The position numbers and the translations under genes were made by a program. The notes below the pieces were generated by a model. It saw nothing but the letters and a program-made list of their open reading frames with translations, had not been told where the DNA came from and did no database searches. This document shows positions 21,520 to 30,053 of a stretch of DNA of 32,657 nucleotides, piece by piece. The stretch's first letter is position 1. Each line of letters opens with the position of its first letter. Source of the stretch: Bdellovibrionales bacterium (GTDB taxonomy: Bacteria; Bdellovibrionota; Bdellovibrionia; Bdellovibrionales; UBA1609); assembly GCA_020630675.1 (NCBI GenBank), contig JAHDIR010000027.1, forward strand, positions 1 through 32,657, in the 5' to 3' direction.

Positions 21520-23631
21520 ATGAAGCAGGTTTTACAAAACTTAGGTACAGGACTTACAGAGGTGATCGATACCCCCTGCCCTCAAATTCAAGAGGGACAA
21601 ATCTTAATTAAAACCTCAGTCAGCTTAATTTCAACAGGCACAGAAAGAGCAGCCATCACACAAAGCCAACAAGGTATCGTTAAAAAAGTTTTAAACCAAC
21701 CCCAAAAGATAGCTAAGGCTTGGACTTTGTTTAAAAACGAAGGCTTTGAAAGCACTCTCGGAGCCATTCAAAAGCAATTTGATTTTCCTATCACCATGGG
21801 CTATTCCAACGTCGGTACAGTCATTGGTATAGGCGCTGGAGTCAGTGGATATCAAATTGGCGATCGTGTTTTAAGCAATGGACCTCATGCTGAAATTGTA
21901 AACGTCCCTAAGAATTTATGCGCAAAAATTCCAGAAAAAGTATCTGATGAAACCGCTGCATTTGGAGTACTTTCAAGTATAGCTTTACAAGGAGTTCGTC
22001 TTGTCAAACCAACACTTGGTGAAACTGTCGCCGTCATGGGCCTTGGTGTTATTGGTTTACTGACGGTTCAAATTCTTCGTGCTAATGGTTGCCAAGTTAT
22101 TGCTTTAGACCCTAATCAAGAGCGTGTCAAAATTGCTCAAAGTTATGGAGCTAAAGGGTTTCACTTGTCTGCCAACAGCAACCCCCTAGGTTTTGTTCAA
22201 AGTTTTACTGAAAATAATGGAGTGGATGCCGTCATTATCACCGCTGCAACTGACAGCAACCAACCCATTGAACAGTCAGCAGCCATGTCAAGAAAAAGAG
22301 GGCGAATTGTATTAACAGGTGTTGCTGGCTTAGACATTGACAGAAATTTATTTTACCAAAAAGAACTGACCTTTCAGGTTTCCTGTTCTTATGGGCCAGG
22401 TCGCTACGAAAAAAATTACGAAGAAAAGGGGCTTGATTACCCGTTACCATTTATTCGATGGACCGAGCAAAGAAACTTGAGAGCTTGTCTACAGTTAATG
22501 AAAGATGAGAAAATAATTGTTAGTCAACTTCATAACCAAAGATTTCCAGTCAGCGAAATTGCCAAAGCCTATGAGCAAATAAACAGTGCTCATGCTCCTT
22601 TGACAGTGTTGCTCGATTACCCCAAAAGTAGTGGAAAAGAAAAAAGAACTATTCACCTCAAAGCCGTCAAAGAAAATACTCAACAAAAGTGTCAAGCGGC
22701 AGTTATAGGGATAGGAAATTACAGTAAGTCTATGATTATCCCTAAGCTTCAAGAATGTAATGCTGATATTATTACACTCGCTTCAAAAAATGGCTTGAGT
22801 GCTACTTTATTAGCAAAAAAATTGGGACTGAGTGAATCAACAACAGATATTGACCATCTTTATGAAAGGCCCGATATAAACACTTTGTTTATTGCCACTC
22901 AACATAACACTCATGCCCAAATGGTTTGTAAAGCTCTCGAAAACAACAAAAATGTATTTGTGGAAAAGCCGTTATGCCTCAATGAAAACGAATTAAAAAA
23001 CATTGAAAATGCCTACAAAAAAAATAATCACCCGCATATTCTTGTTGGCTACAACCGACGGTTCTCTCCATTCATTCAAAAAATAAAAACCATGACATCT
23101 AACAACAAACAGACTCCTCAGTTTATACAAATGAATATTAACGCCGGATTTATTCCTGCCGACCATTGGACCCAAGACCTGAGTGTTGGTGGAGGGAGAC
23201 TTCTCGGCGAAGCTTGTCATTTTATCGATTTATCTCGCTATATCGCAGACTGCGAAATAAAAAATATAACCGCCAAAGCAATGCATAGCGAACAAAATAG
23301 TTTAGAAAATACGTCCATAACTATTGAGTTTAAAAATGGTAGCCTTGCCAGTATCAACTATTATGCCAATGGAGATCGCTCATTCCCAAAAGAGTCTATT
23401 CAGGTTTCGCACGCAGGAGCTATCTATTCTTTAAATGATTTTAAAAGTTTAGAAATTTTTAACAAAAATAAGAAAACAAAGCATAACCTAAAAAAACAAG
23501 ATAAAGGCCAAAAAGAAATGTTTCGGCAGTTTGTTTTAGCAATTGCCGGAGAAAGAGAGCCCTTAATAAGCTTTAATGAAATTTATGAAGTGGCTTATTA
23601 TACATTAAAGGCACATAAGCAAATTAGTTAG
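21520..23631 (+). CDS. Bi-domain oxidoreductase: zinc-less alcohol-dehydrogenase-like plus Gfo/Idh/MocA
   Basis: 703 residues, a known fusion found in exopolysaccharide clusters that also carry a heparinase-like gene. The N-terminal half (about 1-360) is medium-chain-dehydrogenase-like, with a nucleotide motif GLGVIG (174-179). The usual catalytic zinc site (Cys-Gly-x-Asp) is replaced by STGTERAA (38-45). The C-terminal half (from about 385) has a second Rossmann motif, IGIGNYSKS, the Gfo/Idh/MocA motif EKP (482-484) and YNRRFSP. It probably oxidises, epimerises or otherwise modifies a nucleotide sugar in two coupled redox steps; the substrate is unknown. ATG with AAAGGA upstream. Its last eight bases overlap the end of the convergent glycosyltransferase gene. 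Confidence 0.85.
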   Translation: MKQVLQNLGTGLTEVIDTPCPQIQEGQILIKTSVSLISTGTERAAITQSQQGIVKKVLNQPQKIAKAWTLFKNEGFESTLGAIQKQFDFPITMGYSNVGTVIGIGAGVSGYQIGDRVLSNGPHAEIVNVPKNLCAKIPEKVSDETAAFGVLSSIALQGVRLVKPTLGETVAVMGLGVIGLLTVQILRANGCQVIALDPNQERVKIAQSYGAKGFHLSANSNPLGFVQSFTENNGVDAVIITAATDSNQPIEQSAAMSRKRGRIVLTGVAGLDIDRNLFYQKELTFQVSCSYGPGRYEKNYEEKGLDYPLPFIRWTEQRNLRACLQLMKDEKIIVSQLHNQRFPVSEIAKAYEQINSAHAPLTVLLDYPKSSGKEKRTIHLKAVKENTQQKCQAAVIGIGNYSKSMIIPKLQECNADIITLASKNGLSATLLAKKLGLSESTTDIDHLYERPDINTLFIATQHNTHAQMVCKALENNKNVFVEKPLCLNENELKNIENAYKKNNHPHILVGYNRRFSPFIQKIKTMTSNNKQTPQFIQMNINAGFIPADHWTQDLSVGGGRLLGEACHFIDLSRYIADCEIKNITAKAMHSEQNSLENTSITIEFKNGSLASINYYANGDRSFPKESIQVSHAGAIYSLNDFKSLEIFNKNKKTKHNLKKQDKGQKEMFRQFVLAIAGEREPLISFNEIYEVAYYTLKAHKQIS

Positions 23632-24724
23632 AAGCCAAACTTTTAAGGTCGTGTAAGCGCTGAATCACATTTTGTTCAAATGAAAATTTATCTAAAACCA
23701 GATCAGATCTTTTTTCTAAGATCGTTTTAGAAGTGGCTCTATGCCTATTTATTAAAGACTTCATTCTCTGGCTAATTTTTTGAGCATCAATAGGTAATAA
23801 CTCTAACTCAGATGAATAAAGAGCATTGTACTTTTGATAAGGGTATATATCAGAGGCAATAATTTCTTTTTTTAAAAACTGTGGCTCTAAAAAAGTTGTT
23901 GATAGTTGATCCGACTTAGCTAGTTGTAAACCACAGTTCATTTTTTGCCAAATTAATTGAATATCAGCTACGGGTAAAAAAGGATGTTCAACAAGTTCGA
24001 CAACAGATTCAAGCTTATGCTGAGTAATAAAATCAAGACAATCATTCGTAAGTTTAGAGTCATTTGAGTTTCCCACCCAAAAATAAACCTGAAATTGGCT
24101 CTCCCCGTCTTGGGTTAAGTTCAAACAGGCTTGAAGGATCTCTTTATGAGCACTCACAGATAATATCGACTTTGGATAAAAAAATAAATATTTATTACCC
24201 GGAAGACGATTTATAAAATTTTTTGTAAATGAGAGCGGCTCAGTCCTGTTGCTTTCGATGAAGTCACGTTCCAGCCCCCAAGGGTGAACAATTACATTCT
24301 TGTGACTCTTTTGTAAAATTTCATAGGTTCCATACCAATTACAATGAATTTGATGGAATCGTCTTAATATCAATCTATAAATTATTCCTTTTAAACTCAT
24401 CGATTTTATTTTTAAAGGAACTTGATCACCCCAGACATTCAGGCTTAGATAATTTTTTGAGTGACTGTAATACCTAATTTGAATTAACTGCTGTAAGTCA
24501 TAGCCACCATGCACCCAAACTACAGATGGACTGTCATTTAATATCTTTTTAATTTTTTGAGTGAATGATTTTTGATAAGTTAAAATATTTACAAATTTCG
24601 AACTCCTCCAGTGAGTTGAGCCCCGACAAATATAAGTAACCTGAAAATTTTGTTGCTTGTTAAAAAAATCAATAAAAGATTGAGCATTATGTCCATAGCC
24701 AGGACCAAACATCAAAATTTTCAC
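23624..24724 (-). CDS. Glycosyltransferase, GT-B fold
   Basis: 366 residues. The N-terminus MKILMFGPGYGHNAQSF has the strand-Gly-rich-loop opening of GT-B enzymes, with SVVWVHGGYDLQQL near residue 90. The second half has FFYPKSILSVSAHKEI, QVYFWVGN and the LVEHPFLP segment that in GT4 enzymes leads to the donor-binding helix. The final EX7E-type region is not convincing, so family assignment (GT4-like) is moderate. Start GTG, three bases after the stop of the nucleotidyltransferase part, so the two are coupled. Probably adds one sugar of the repeat unit on the cytoplasmic face. Confidence 0.7.
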   Translation of the reverse strand: MKILMFGPGYGHNAQSFIDFFNKQQNFQVTYICRGSTHWRSSKFVNILTYQKSFTQKIKKILNDSPSVVWVHGGYDLQQLIQIRYYSHSKNYLSLNVWGDQVPLKIKSMSLKGIIYRLILRRFHQIHCNWYGTYEILQKSHKNVIVHPWGLERDFIESNRTEPLSFTKNFINRLPGNKYLFFYPKSILSVSAHKEILQACLNLTQDGESQFQVYFWVGNSNDSKLTNDCLDFITQHKLESVVELVEHPFLPVADIQLIWQKMNCGLQLAKSDQLSTTFLEPQFLKKEIIASDIYPYQKYNALYSSELELLPIDAQKISQRMKSLINRHRATSKTILEKRSDLVLDKFSFEQNVIQRLHDLKSLASN

Positions 24725-24727
24725 AAA

Positions 24728-25279
24728 CTACAACCCTACTTTAATATGTTTTTGATAATCAGCCCACTGGCCTATATCAACCCAAGAACTGGCACTGATG
24801 GGAAACACCCCGACACGTCCACTTTTACTTCTAATTTTATCAATCAAGTCTGTCATATGAAAAAACGTATTTTCAGGGACTAAATCTAGTAAGTGAGATT
24901 CAAGGAGATATACTCCTGTATTTATCATAAAAGTCTTTTCTGGCTTCTCTTCTAGACTTAGCAGCTGCCCTTGATCTCCTGTAATTAATGTTCCATATGG
25001 AATTTGATAATGGCTTAATGCTGAAATAATTGTAAGGTCATTTTTATTTTCTTTATGATATTTATGAATTTCACGGTAATCTTGTTTAATTAAAATATCG
25101 CAATTAGAAACAAAAAAACTCTCTTTGATTTTTCCTTTCAAAAAAGAAAGACTTCCAGCGGTTCCTAATGGTTTTTTCTCATGAATGAAGTCTAGAGAGT
25201 ACTTTTTCTCTTCAAGTTGATCAAAGTAAAACTCAATCATTTCTTTTTGTAATTGACGGTCATAAATACACGCCGACAC
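24728..25279 (-). CDS. C-terminal part of a sugar-phosphate nucleotidyltransferase (frameshifted)
   Basis: 183 residues read in the frame shifted relative to the upstream part. Real homology starts at about residue 12 (QKEMIEFYFD). It holds the catalytic core continuation: PLGTAGSL, SNCDILIKQDY (the NxD metal region), IPYGTL, EEKPEKTFMINTGVYLL, and the closing DIGQWADY. These are standard for the sugar-1-phosphate nucleotidyltransferase family. The first dozen residues (MSACIYDRQLQ) are an artefact of the alternative frame and no ribosome-binding site supports this GTG start. It cannot be active without the GGxGTRL loop encoded in the other frame, so the pair is one broken, recoded or mis-sequenced gene. 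Confidence 0.75.
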   Translation of the reverse strand: MSACIYDRQLQKEMIEFYFDQLEEKKYSLDFIHEKKPLGTAGSLSFLKGKIKESFFVSNCDILIKQDYREIHKYHKENKNDLTIISALSHYQIPYGTLITGDQGQLLSLEEKPEKTFMINTGVYLLESHLLDLVPENTFFHMTDLIDKIRSKSGRVGVFPISASSWVDIGQWADYQKHIKVGL

Positions 25280-25815
25280 CCTAAAGTCTCAAAGCTGTTA
25301 ATAATCATTTCAACAATTGGTTTTTCTTTAATGGGCACTAATGGTTTAGGAATAATATGGGTAATGGGTTTTAAGCGAGTCCCTTGCCCTCCAGCCATAA
25401 CAACCAGAGGTAAATCTAAATTTCCTGAAACTCGTTCTTCTTGTTCAAATAAATCAGCCCAAAAGTAAACGCTCACCAATTCTCTAGAGACCGGACTTAG
25501 GACGGGCATACATTCTGTTCTAAGCTCTAGCATTTTTTCTCTAACTTGATGAAAGCTTTCGTTAGTGTAACAAACTGTTATTTTTTTTCGTAAAATTTTA
25601 TGAATTTTTGTCTCTAAAGGTATATTTTGTATGATAGACCTTTGGATATCTCCAATACTTAGAACTGAATGAAATCGCTGTCCTTCAAAAACAAGGAGCA
25701 ACTTAACATCTTGCTCGTCCATTTTTTTTAAGGCCACAAGCGTAGTTTCTTCTAAAGTTATGAATATATTTTTTTTAATACCAAGTTTTAACTGCAAATC
25801 AGATAAGTAAGACAA
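25237..25815 (-). CDS. CBS-pair and N-terminal part of a sugar-phosphate nucleotidyltransferase (frameshifted)
   Basis: 192 residues. A tandem CBS module (about 1-125, with VLSIGDIQRSII and PVLSPVSRELVSV) is followed by the start of a nucleotidyltransferase: LPLVVMAGGQGTRLKPIT (136-153) and PKPLVPI (156-162), the nucleotide-binding loop and sugar-phosphate Lys region. The frame ends at YKKK, just where family members read VNYxxExIxxYF. The intact domain order matches bacterial CBS-nucleotidyltransferases such as Campylobacter PtmE, which makes a GDP-sugar. CBS domains there may sense adenylates or nucleotide sugars. The TTG start has AGAGGG seven bases upstream. See the companion entry for the C-terminal part. 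Confidence 0.8.
   Translation of the reverse strand: MSYLSDLQLKLGIKKNIFITLEETTLVALKKMDEQDVKLLLVFEGQRFHSVLSIGDIQRSIIQNIPLETKIHKILRKKITVCYTNESFHQVREKMLELRTECMPVLSPVSRELVSVYFWADLFEQEERVSGNLDLPLVVMAGGQGTRLKPITHIIPKPLVPIKEKPIVEMIINSFETLGCRRVFMTVNYKKK
25243..25248 (-). other. Frameshift site in the CBS-nucleotidyltransferase gene
   Basis: On the minus strand the coding sequence runs TAC AAA AAG AAA TGA. A shift of -1 within the A5G run (or one extra A) gives Tyr-Lys-Lys-Glu-Met-Ile, which continues the family alignment without a gap. The heptamer is C-AAA-AAG, not the efficient A-AAA-AAG. Confidence 0.75.
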
Positions 25816-25907
25816 ATCAACACCCTCTAGTACATTTTGTCGTTTTCTAATGATAGCATTGTCTTGAGCCAGGAAATAGTTCTTAAAAAAACGATCAGAC
25901 CAAGGAC

Positions 25908-25936
25908 TTGATCAACTGCTGTTTACACAGGATAAA
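25908..25936 (+). promoter_or_regulatory. Candidate promoter for the flippase/ligase genes
   Basis: TTGATC (25908-25913) and GATAAA (25931-25936) with a 17-base spacer, each four of six matches, lie about 40 bases before ATG 25979 in the divergent spacer. Tentative. Confidence 0.3.
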
Positions 25937-25978
25937 TACAGGAATATCAAGGTCTGTGATAACCTAAGTTCACTGCTC

Positions 25979-27442
25979 ATGATTAACCACTTCAAAAACT
26001 TCACATCCACCTCTTTTTCGCAGCTTATGGGCCTTATTTGCCAGTTGGTAATGATCAAAGTGATTACTTCAGAAGTGGGTCTTTTTGACTTTGGGCTTTA
26101 TAGCTTAATATTAGTTATACCGGCCATGGTTCTTCCTTTAGTTTTTTCAGAAATTATCTCAGGTTTCACTCGTTTTTTCTTTGAAGAAGACCAACATGCT
26201 CTTTACATTCATTCGTTGGCTTTTTTAATTGGTGGTTTTCTTCTTATATTGAGTTTACTTTATGTCAGCCAAAATTTTATCGAACAGTTATTGGGTTATT
26301 TTGAATTAAAAGTGAGTTTTTCTGTTTTAACCCTCGCATTTGCCAGTCACTTTTTTATATACATAAATTCTCTTAACTCTACGTATTTTAAACTCTCATA
26401 CCAATCAAGAAATATTTTTATTCATTCTCTACTTATAAATTTACCCAAACTAACACTACTTATTTGGTTTCTCTCTAAGTTTGAAAATAAAATGTATGCC
26501 ATTTTTTTAGCTCTTTTTTTAGGGCATTTCATCGCTTTTATCTTTAGCAGCTGGCTCCTTTTTAGAAACAAAAAAATGAATTGGCAAAAAAGTCTTTTTA
26601 CCAAACTATTGAGTTACTCCGTATGGATGATTCCTTCCTCTTATTTTGGTACAATTATTAACTCCAGTGATCGCCTTTTAATAAAAGCTTTGTCCAATAT
26701 AAGCCAAGTCGGTATTTATGCCTTGGGGTATAAGGTTGGAGACCTAATAAGACAATTTTTTATTGTTTCATTTGCATCTATTTTAAGCCCAATAAAATTT
26801 AACCATCAACTCAATGATCAAAGCTATCAAATTTCTATGAACCGCTTGCTTTCTATTTTCACAATATTAGGAACAGCTTTAGCTTTAATAATAAATGGTC
26901 TAGCCAACCCTATAATACTTATTATTTCAACTCCTGATTTTCTCTCTGCCCATAAGGTCGTCCCTTACATACTCAGCGCACATCTCATTTGGGGGATAAA
27001 TGATTTTTTAAATACAGGTTACTTACTCAAGAAAAAAAGCCAAGTCACAAGCTTAGTTTTATTCGTTGGAGCTGGAATTAACCTGACTCTCAACATTATT
27101 CTAATTCCTAAATGGGGCATTGCAGGAGCTTGCTTTGCCACGGCCTTTTCTTACTTTTGTATTTTACCCATTTCATATCATTTCAGCAAAAAAAACCATT
27201 CACTACGTTTAAACTTAAAGCCTGTTTTTAGATACTTCTTCTTATTTCTATTTTTTATTACCCTACAGTCGGCCATTAACGCTAGCCCACTGTCAATACC
27301 AGTCATTGTAGTCAGTAATTTAGTTTTAGCCACTATATTCTCATTGCTAAGTTTTATGATATTGAATAAAAACGATAAAAAAACTATTCTAGAGTTCACC
27401 CAAACAATAGTTAAAAAACTAAAGGTGGTTATCACACCATGA
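25979..27442 (+). CDS. Polysaccharide flippase (Wzx, MOP superfamily)
   Basis: 487 residues, almost entirely hydrophobic, with about 12-14 transmembrane helices. The N-terminal FTSTSFSQLMGLICQLVMIKVI and the 'GLFDFGLYSLILVIPAM' segment follow the pattern of Wzx/PST proteins (a helix, then 'LGxxxFGxYxLxxxxxxL'). GYKVGDLIRQFFIVSFASIL near residue 260 matches their central repeat. It should flip undecaprenyl-linked repeat units to the periplasm for polymerisation by the Wzy-like protein at the far end of the cluster. ATG start without a clear Shine-Dalgarno site. Its stop overlaps the next start (ATGA). Confidence 0.85.
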   Translation: MINHFKNFTSTSFSQLMGLICQLVMIKVITSEVGLFDFGLYSLILVIPAMVLPLVFSEIISGFTRFFFEEDQHALYIHSLAFLIGGFLLILSLLYVSQNFIEQLLGYFELKVSFSVLTLAFASHFFIYINSLNSTYFKLSYQSRNIFIHSLLINLPKLTLLIWFLSKFENKMYAIFLALFLGHFIAFIFSSWLLFRNKKMNWQKSLFTKLLSYSVWMIPSSYFGTIINSSDRLLIKALSNISQVGIYALGYKVGDLIRQFFIVSFASILSPIKFNHQLNDQSYQISMNRLLSIFTILGTALALIINGLANPIILIISTPDFLSAHKVVPYILSAHLIWGINDFLNTGYLLKKKSQVTSLVLFVGAGINLTLNIILIPKWGIAGACFATAFSYFCILPISYHFSKKNHSLRLNLKPVFRYFFLFLFFITLQSAINASPLSIPVIVVSNLVLATIFSLLSFMILNKNDKKTILEFTQTIVKKLKVVITP

Positions 27443-28800
27443 TCAAAGACACTATCAAGTCAATAATTGCTATTATTCCTCCTCAATTTCGACAACGACC
27501 TCTTTATTATAAAACGAAAAAGTGGCTTCGTCGCTCCCTCGACTGGTCTCCCGAGCAACTTGAAAAAATGCAAGTCATGCAACTGAGAAGGATTGTTTAT
27601 TTGGCTTACAACAACACTTCTGGCTACCGTCAACTTTACAAAGAAGCCGGGGTGCAACCCTCTGACATTCAAAAACTCACTGATTTAAAAAACCTACCTA
27701 TGGTAAACAAAGACTTACTAAGAGATAATATAAAAGACTTTACTGTTATTGGGTCGGGGCAACGTTATAACTCAACGGGAGGCACCACAGGAAAACCTTT
27801 TGGCTTTTATTTAAATCGTAGAATTTTTGCCAAAGAAGCTGCCTTTATGCATAACGAATGGAGTCAATGGGGTTGGAAACTAGGACAAGCCTCTGTGGTT
27901 TTAAGAGGCTCGTTTATTGGCTCTCAGCAAAAAATTGTGAAATACTCTTCCTATACTAAAGAGCTTTTTTTCTCAGCCAGCCACTTAAGCATAGATAATT
28001 TTCCAATATTTCTAAAAGCCTACCAACATGCTAAGTCACCAACATTTATTCAAGCCTACCCGTCAGCTCTAAGTTTACTCTGCGACCTTATAGAGCAATA
28101 TGGACAAAACCCCTTTTCTTTTCAAACTCTCTTTTTAGGCTCTGAAAATATATACCAATGGCAAATCGAAAAATTTAAACGTTACTTTCCTAAGGCTTCG
28201 ATTCACAGTTGGTATGGCCATGCTGAAAAAGCCTGTTTTGCCAATTTAATACCTAATAGCTCTTTGCAATACGAAGTACATCCACTGTATGGTTTAGCTG
28301 AACCAGGACCAACGAATGACAATGGAATGAATGAAATTATTGCTACGGGCTTTATTAACACGGCAACCCCATTTATTCGTTACCAAACCAGTGATTACGC
28401 CCTTTTTGGTCAAAAATCAAACAGTGAACTTAAATACACAAATTCTACTCATTTTGAAAAAATCGATGGCCGCTTACAAGAAGTTGTCATTACTAAAAGT
28501 AAAAAATTTATCTCTATGACCAGTATGAGCATTCATGAGGGCCTCTTCGAAAACTTAAGCCAATTTCAATTTGAACAGTCTACCCCTGGACAGCTAAACT
28601 TAAAAGTAGTTCCGCGTTCAAACTTTAGTGAACAAGATAGAGTTACTTTGCAAGAAAAATTAAACGATAAATTTAATCACGATATCGATTTTTCTATTGA
28701 CCTGGTTGATAAAATTGAAAAAACACACCGAGGTAAAATGAGATACCTAATCCAAAATCTCGATATAAAATATAGTTTGAATGAGGCCAAAAAGATTTAA
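27439..28800 (+). CDS. PaaK/CapK-like adenylate-forming ligase
   Basis: 453 residues of the phenylacetate-CoA ligase/CapK branch of adenylate-forming enzymes. The N-terminal helix pattern (LRRIVYLAYNNTSGYRQLY) matches the family. The ATP loop is STGGTTGKPFGFY (112-124); YGHAEK (259-264) is the adenine/acyl motif. GRLQEVVITK (about 350) precedes the C-terminal domain. In capsule clusters such ligases are thought to activate an acyl or amino acid that decorates the sugar or a precursor; the substrate cannot be told here. It overlaps the flippase gene by four bases and converges on the GT4 gene, with stop codons sharing bases (28797-28800). Confidence 0.85.
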   Translation: MIKDTIKSIIAIIPPQFRQRPLYYKTKKWLRRSLDWSPEQLEKMQVMQLRRIVYLAYNNTSGYRQLYKEAGVQPSDIQKLTDLKNLPMVNKDLLRDNIKDFTVIGSGQRYNSTGGTTGKPFGFYLNRRIFAKEAAFMHNEWSQWGWKLGQASVVLRGSFIGSQQKIVKYSSYTKELFFSASHLSIDNFPIFLKAYQHAKSPTFIQAYPSALSLLCDLIEQYGQNPFSFQTLFLGSENIYQWQIEKFKRYFPKASIHSWYGHAEKACFANLIPNSSLQYEVHPLYGLAEPGPTNDNGMNEIIATGFINTATPFIRYQTSDYALFGQKSNSELKYTNSTHFEKIDGRLQEVVITKSKKFISMTSMSIHEGLFENLSQFQFEQSTPGQLNLKVVPRSNFSEQDRVTLQEKLNDKFNHDIDFSIDLVDKIEKTHRGKMRYLIQNLDIKYSLNEAKKI

Positions 28801-30053
28801 TCTTTCAATAGTTTTTCATAGCAACTAACAACAGAAGATAAAGTAAATGGCTTGGAAAAAGCGGTGTTATCAAAACTATCTAAATCAAAATCTTTCATTT
28901 GGTCAATTATAAGTTGGGCCCCTTTATGAACCGACGTGCTTTCATTAATATTAATAGCAAAGGGGTAATCTTCAAGAAAAGATTCTGAGCTGTCTTTAGC
29001 AATACTTGTAATATTAAGAATAGGAAGCCCCAAGTAGGTGTACTCAACTAACTTACTGGGGAGCTGATAAGAGGTTTTATTACCTATATTCACCAACAAG
29101 GAGGCCTGCACGCAAGCCTCCTGCGCCACATCTGAGGGCACCAGTCCGTGTAAAAATATACTTTTACCAAACAAACTTTGAAAGGGTGCCAAGTCATCTG
29201 CACACATTTTGGTTTCTCCGTAAAAATGAAGCTCATGCTTAAGTCCTATATTTGTATTTGAAATAACCTCAAATAAATTTAATAAGTAAGTCGGGTTTCT
29301 AATTTTTTTGTATAAAGTTCCAACAAAGACCCAGCGAAATATTTTTTTTGTATTTGTTGCTCGTGCCGCCTCAAAGCTTCTTAACAAAGGAGGAATTACT
29401 GTCATTGAGTTTTGACAATCAAAACCTTTTCTTAAGTATTCTTTTTTTGTCAAATCTGTCGTCACAGTCTGTGACTGAGAAAGATGAATGACTTTTTTTT
29501 CAAAATGATGATTCCATTGTTTGTACAATAATTGATTATTAATAGTGACAAACTCTAAAAAAGAAAAAGGGTCTCCAATATCTGCCACCCAATTAATATC
29601 TTTTTTAAACTTAAAAAGCTTATAGCCAACAACATGACCAGAAAAAGGATGCGACACTGATATCAAATGAGTTATTTTTTTTTCAAACAATATTTTTTTT
29701 GATTTTTTTATGGCCGCTAAAATCCACAAGAAATTACTATCAGGCCAGGCTAAGCCACTTAAGAACTTACGGTAAATAAACCTCACCAATAGTTTTACAA
29801 AAGAAGATTGTAAAGGTTGCTCTTGGTTTTTTGACTTTGGTTTGGGAAGAGGTTGAGATCTAAGCCCATGACGATAAATATGAACCCCATGCCTGACTTC
29901 ATACATGGGCTCACCTTGAACTTTTGAACAAACCAGGTGCACTTGGTGCCCTCTGGCAGCTAACTCTTCAGCAATGGCCGTCCAACGAAGAGCTCGCGGG
30001 TTAATCAGCGGTGCATAATTGTAACACACAATTAAAATATTTTTTGTATTCAA
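28797..30053 (-). CDS. GT4-family glycosyltransferase
   Basis: 418 residues. It opens with ILIVCYNYAPLINPRALRW, followed by AEELAARGHQVHLVC, the acceptor-side pattern of WbuB/WcaI-like GT4 enzymes that use a membrane-linked acceptor. The second half includes FRWVFVGTLYKKIRNPTYL (donor-side strand-loop) and LPSKLVEYTYLGLPILNI, a clear form of the 'PSKlxEYlaxGkPvl' donor motif. No transmembrane segment. The start is TTG, overlapping the heparinase-like stop (TTGA), with GGGGAG five bases upstream, so translation is coupled. Adds a sugar to the growing lipid-linked unit. Confidence 0.85.
   Translation of the reverse strand: MNTKNILIVCYNYAPLINPRALRWTAIAEELAARGHQVHLVCSKVQGEPMYEVRHGVHIYRHGLRSQPLPKPKSKNQEQPLQSSFVKLLVRFIYRKFLSGLAWPDSNFLWILAAIKKSKKILFEKKITHLISVSHPFSGHVVGYKLFKFKKDINWVADIGDPFSFLEFVTINNQLLYKQWNHHFEKKVIHLSQSQTVTTDLTKKEYLRKGFDCQNSMTVIPPLLRSFEAARATNTKKIFRWVFVGTLYKKIRNPTYLLNLFEVISNTNIGLKHELHFYGETKMCADDLAPFQSLFGKSIFLHGLVPSDVAQEACVQASLLVNIGNKTSYQLPSKLVEYTYLGLPILNITSIAKDSSESFLEDYPFAININESTSVHKGAQLIIDQMKDFDLDSFDNTAFSKPFTLSSVVSCYEKLLKD

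Noticed and set aside
25237-25256. dnaX-type programmed -1 frameshift in the nucleotidyltransferase gene
   Set aside because: The heptamer is C-AAA-AAG, so the P-site tRNA would re-pair poorly, and I see no clear upstream Shine-Dalgarno stimulator or strong downstream stem. I keep the frameshift as an observation but do not claim programming.
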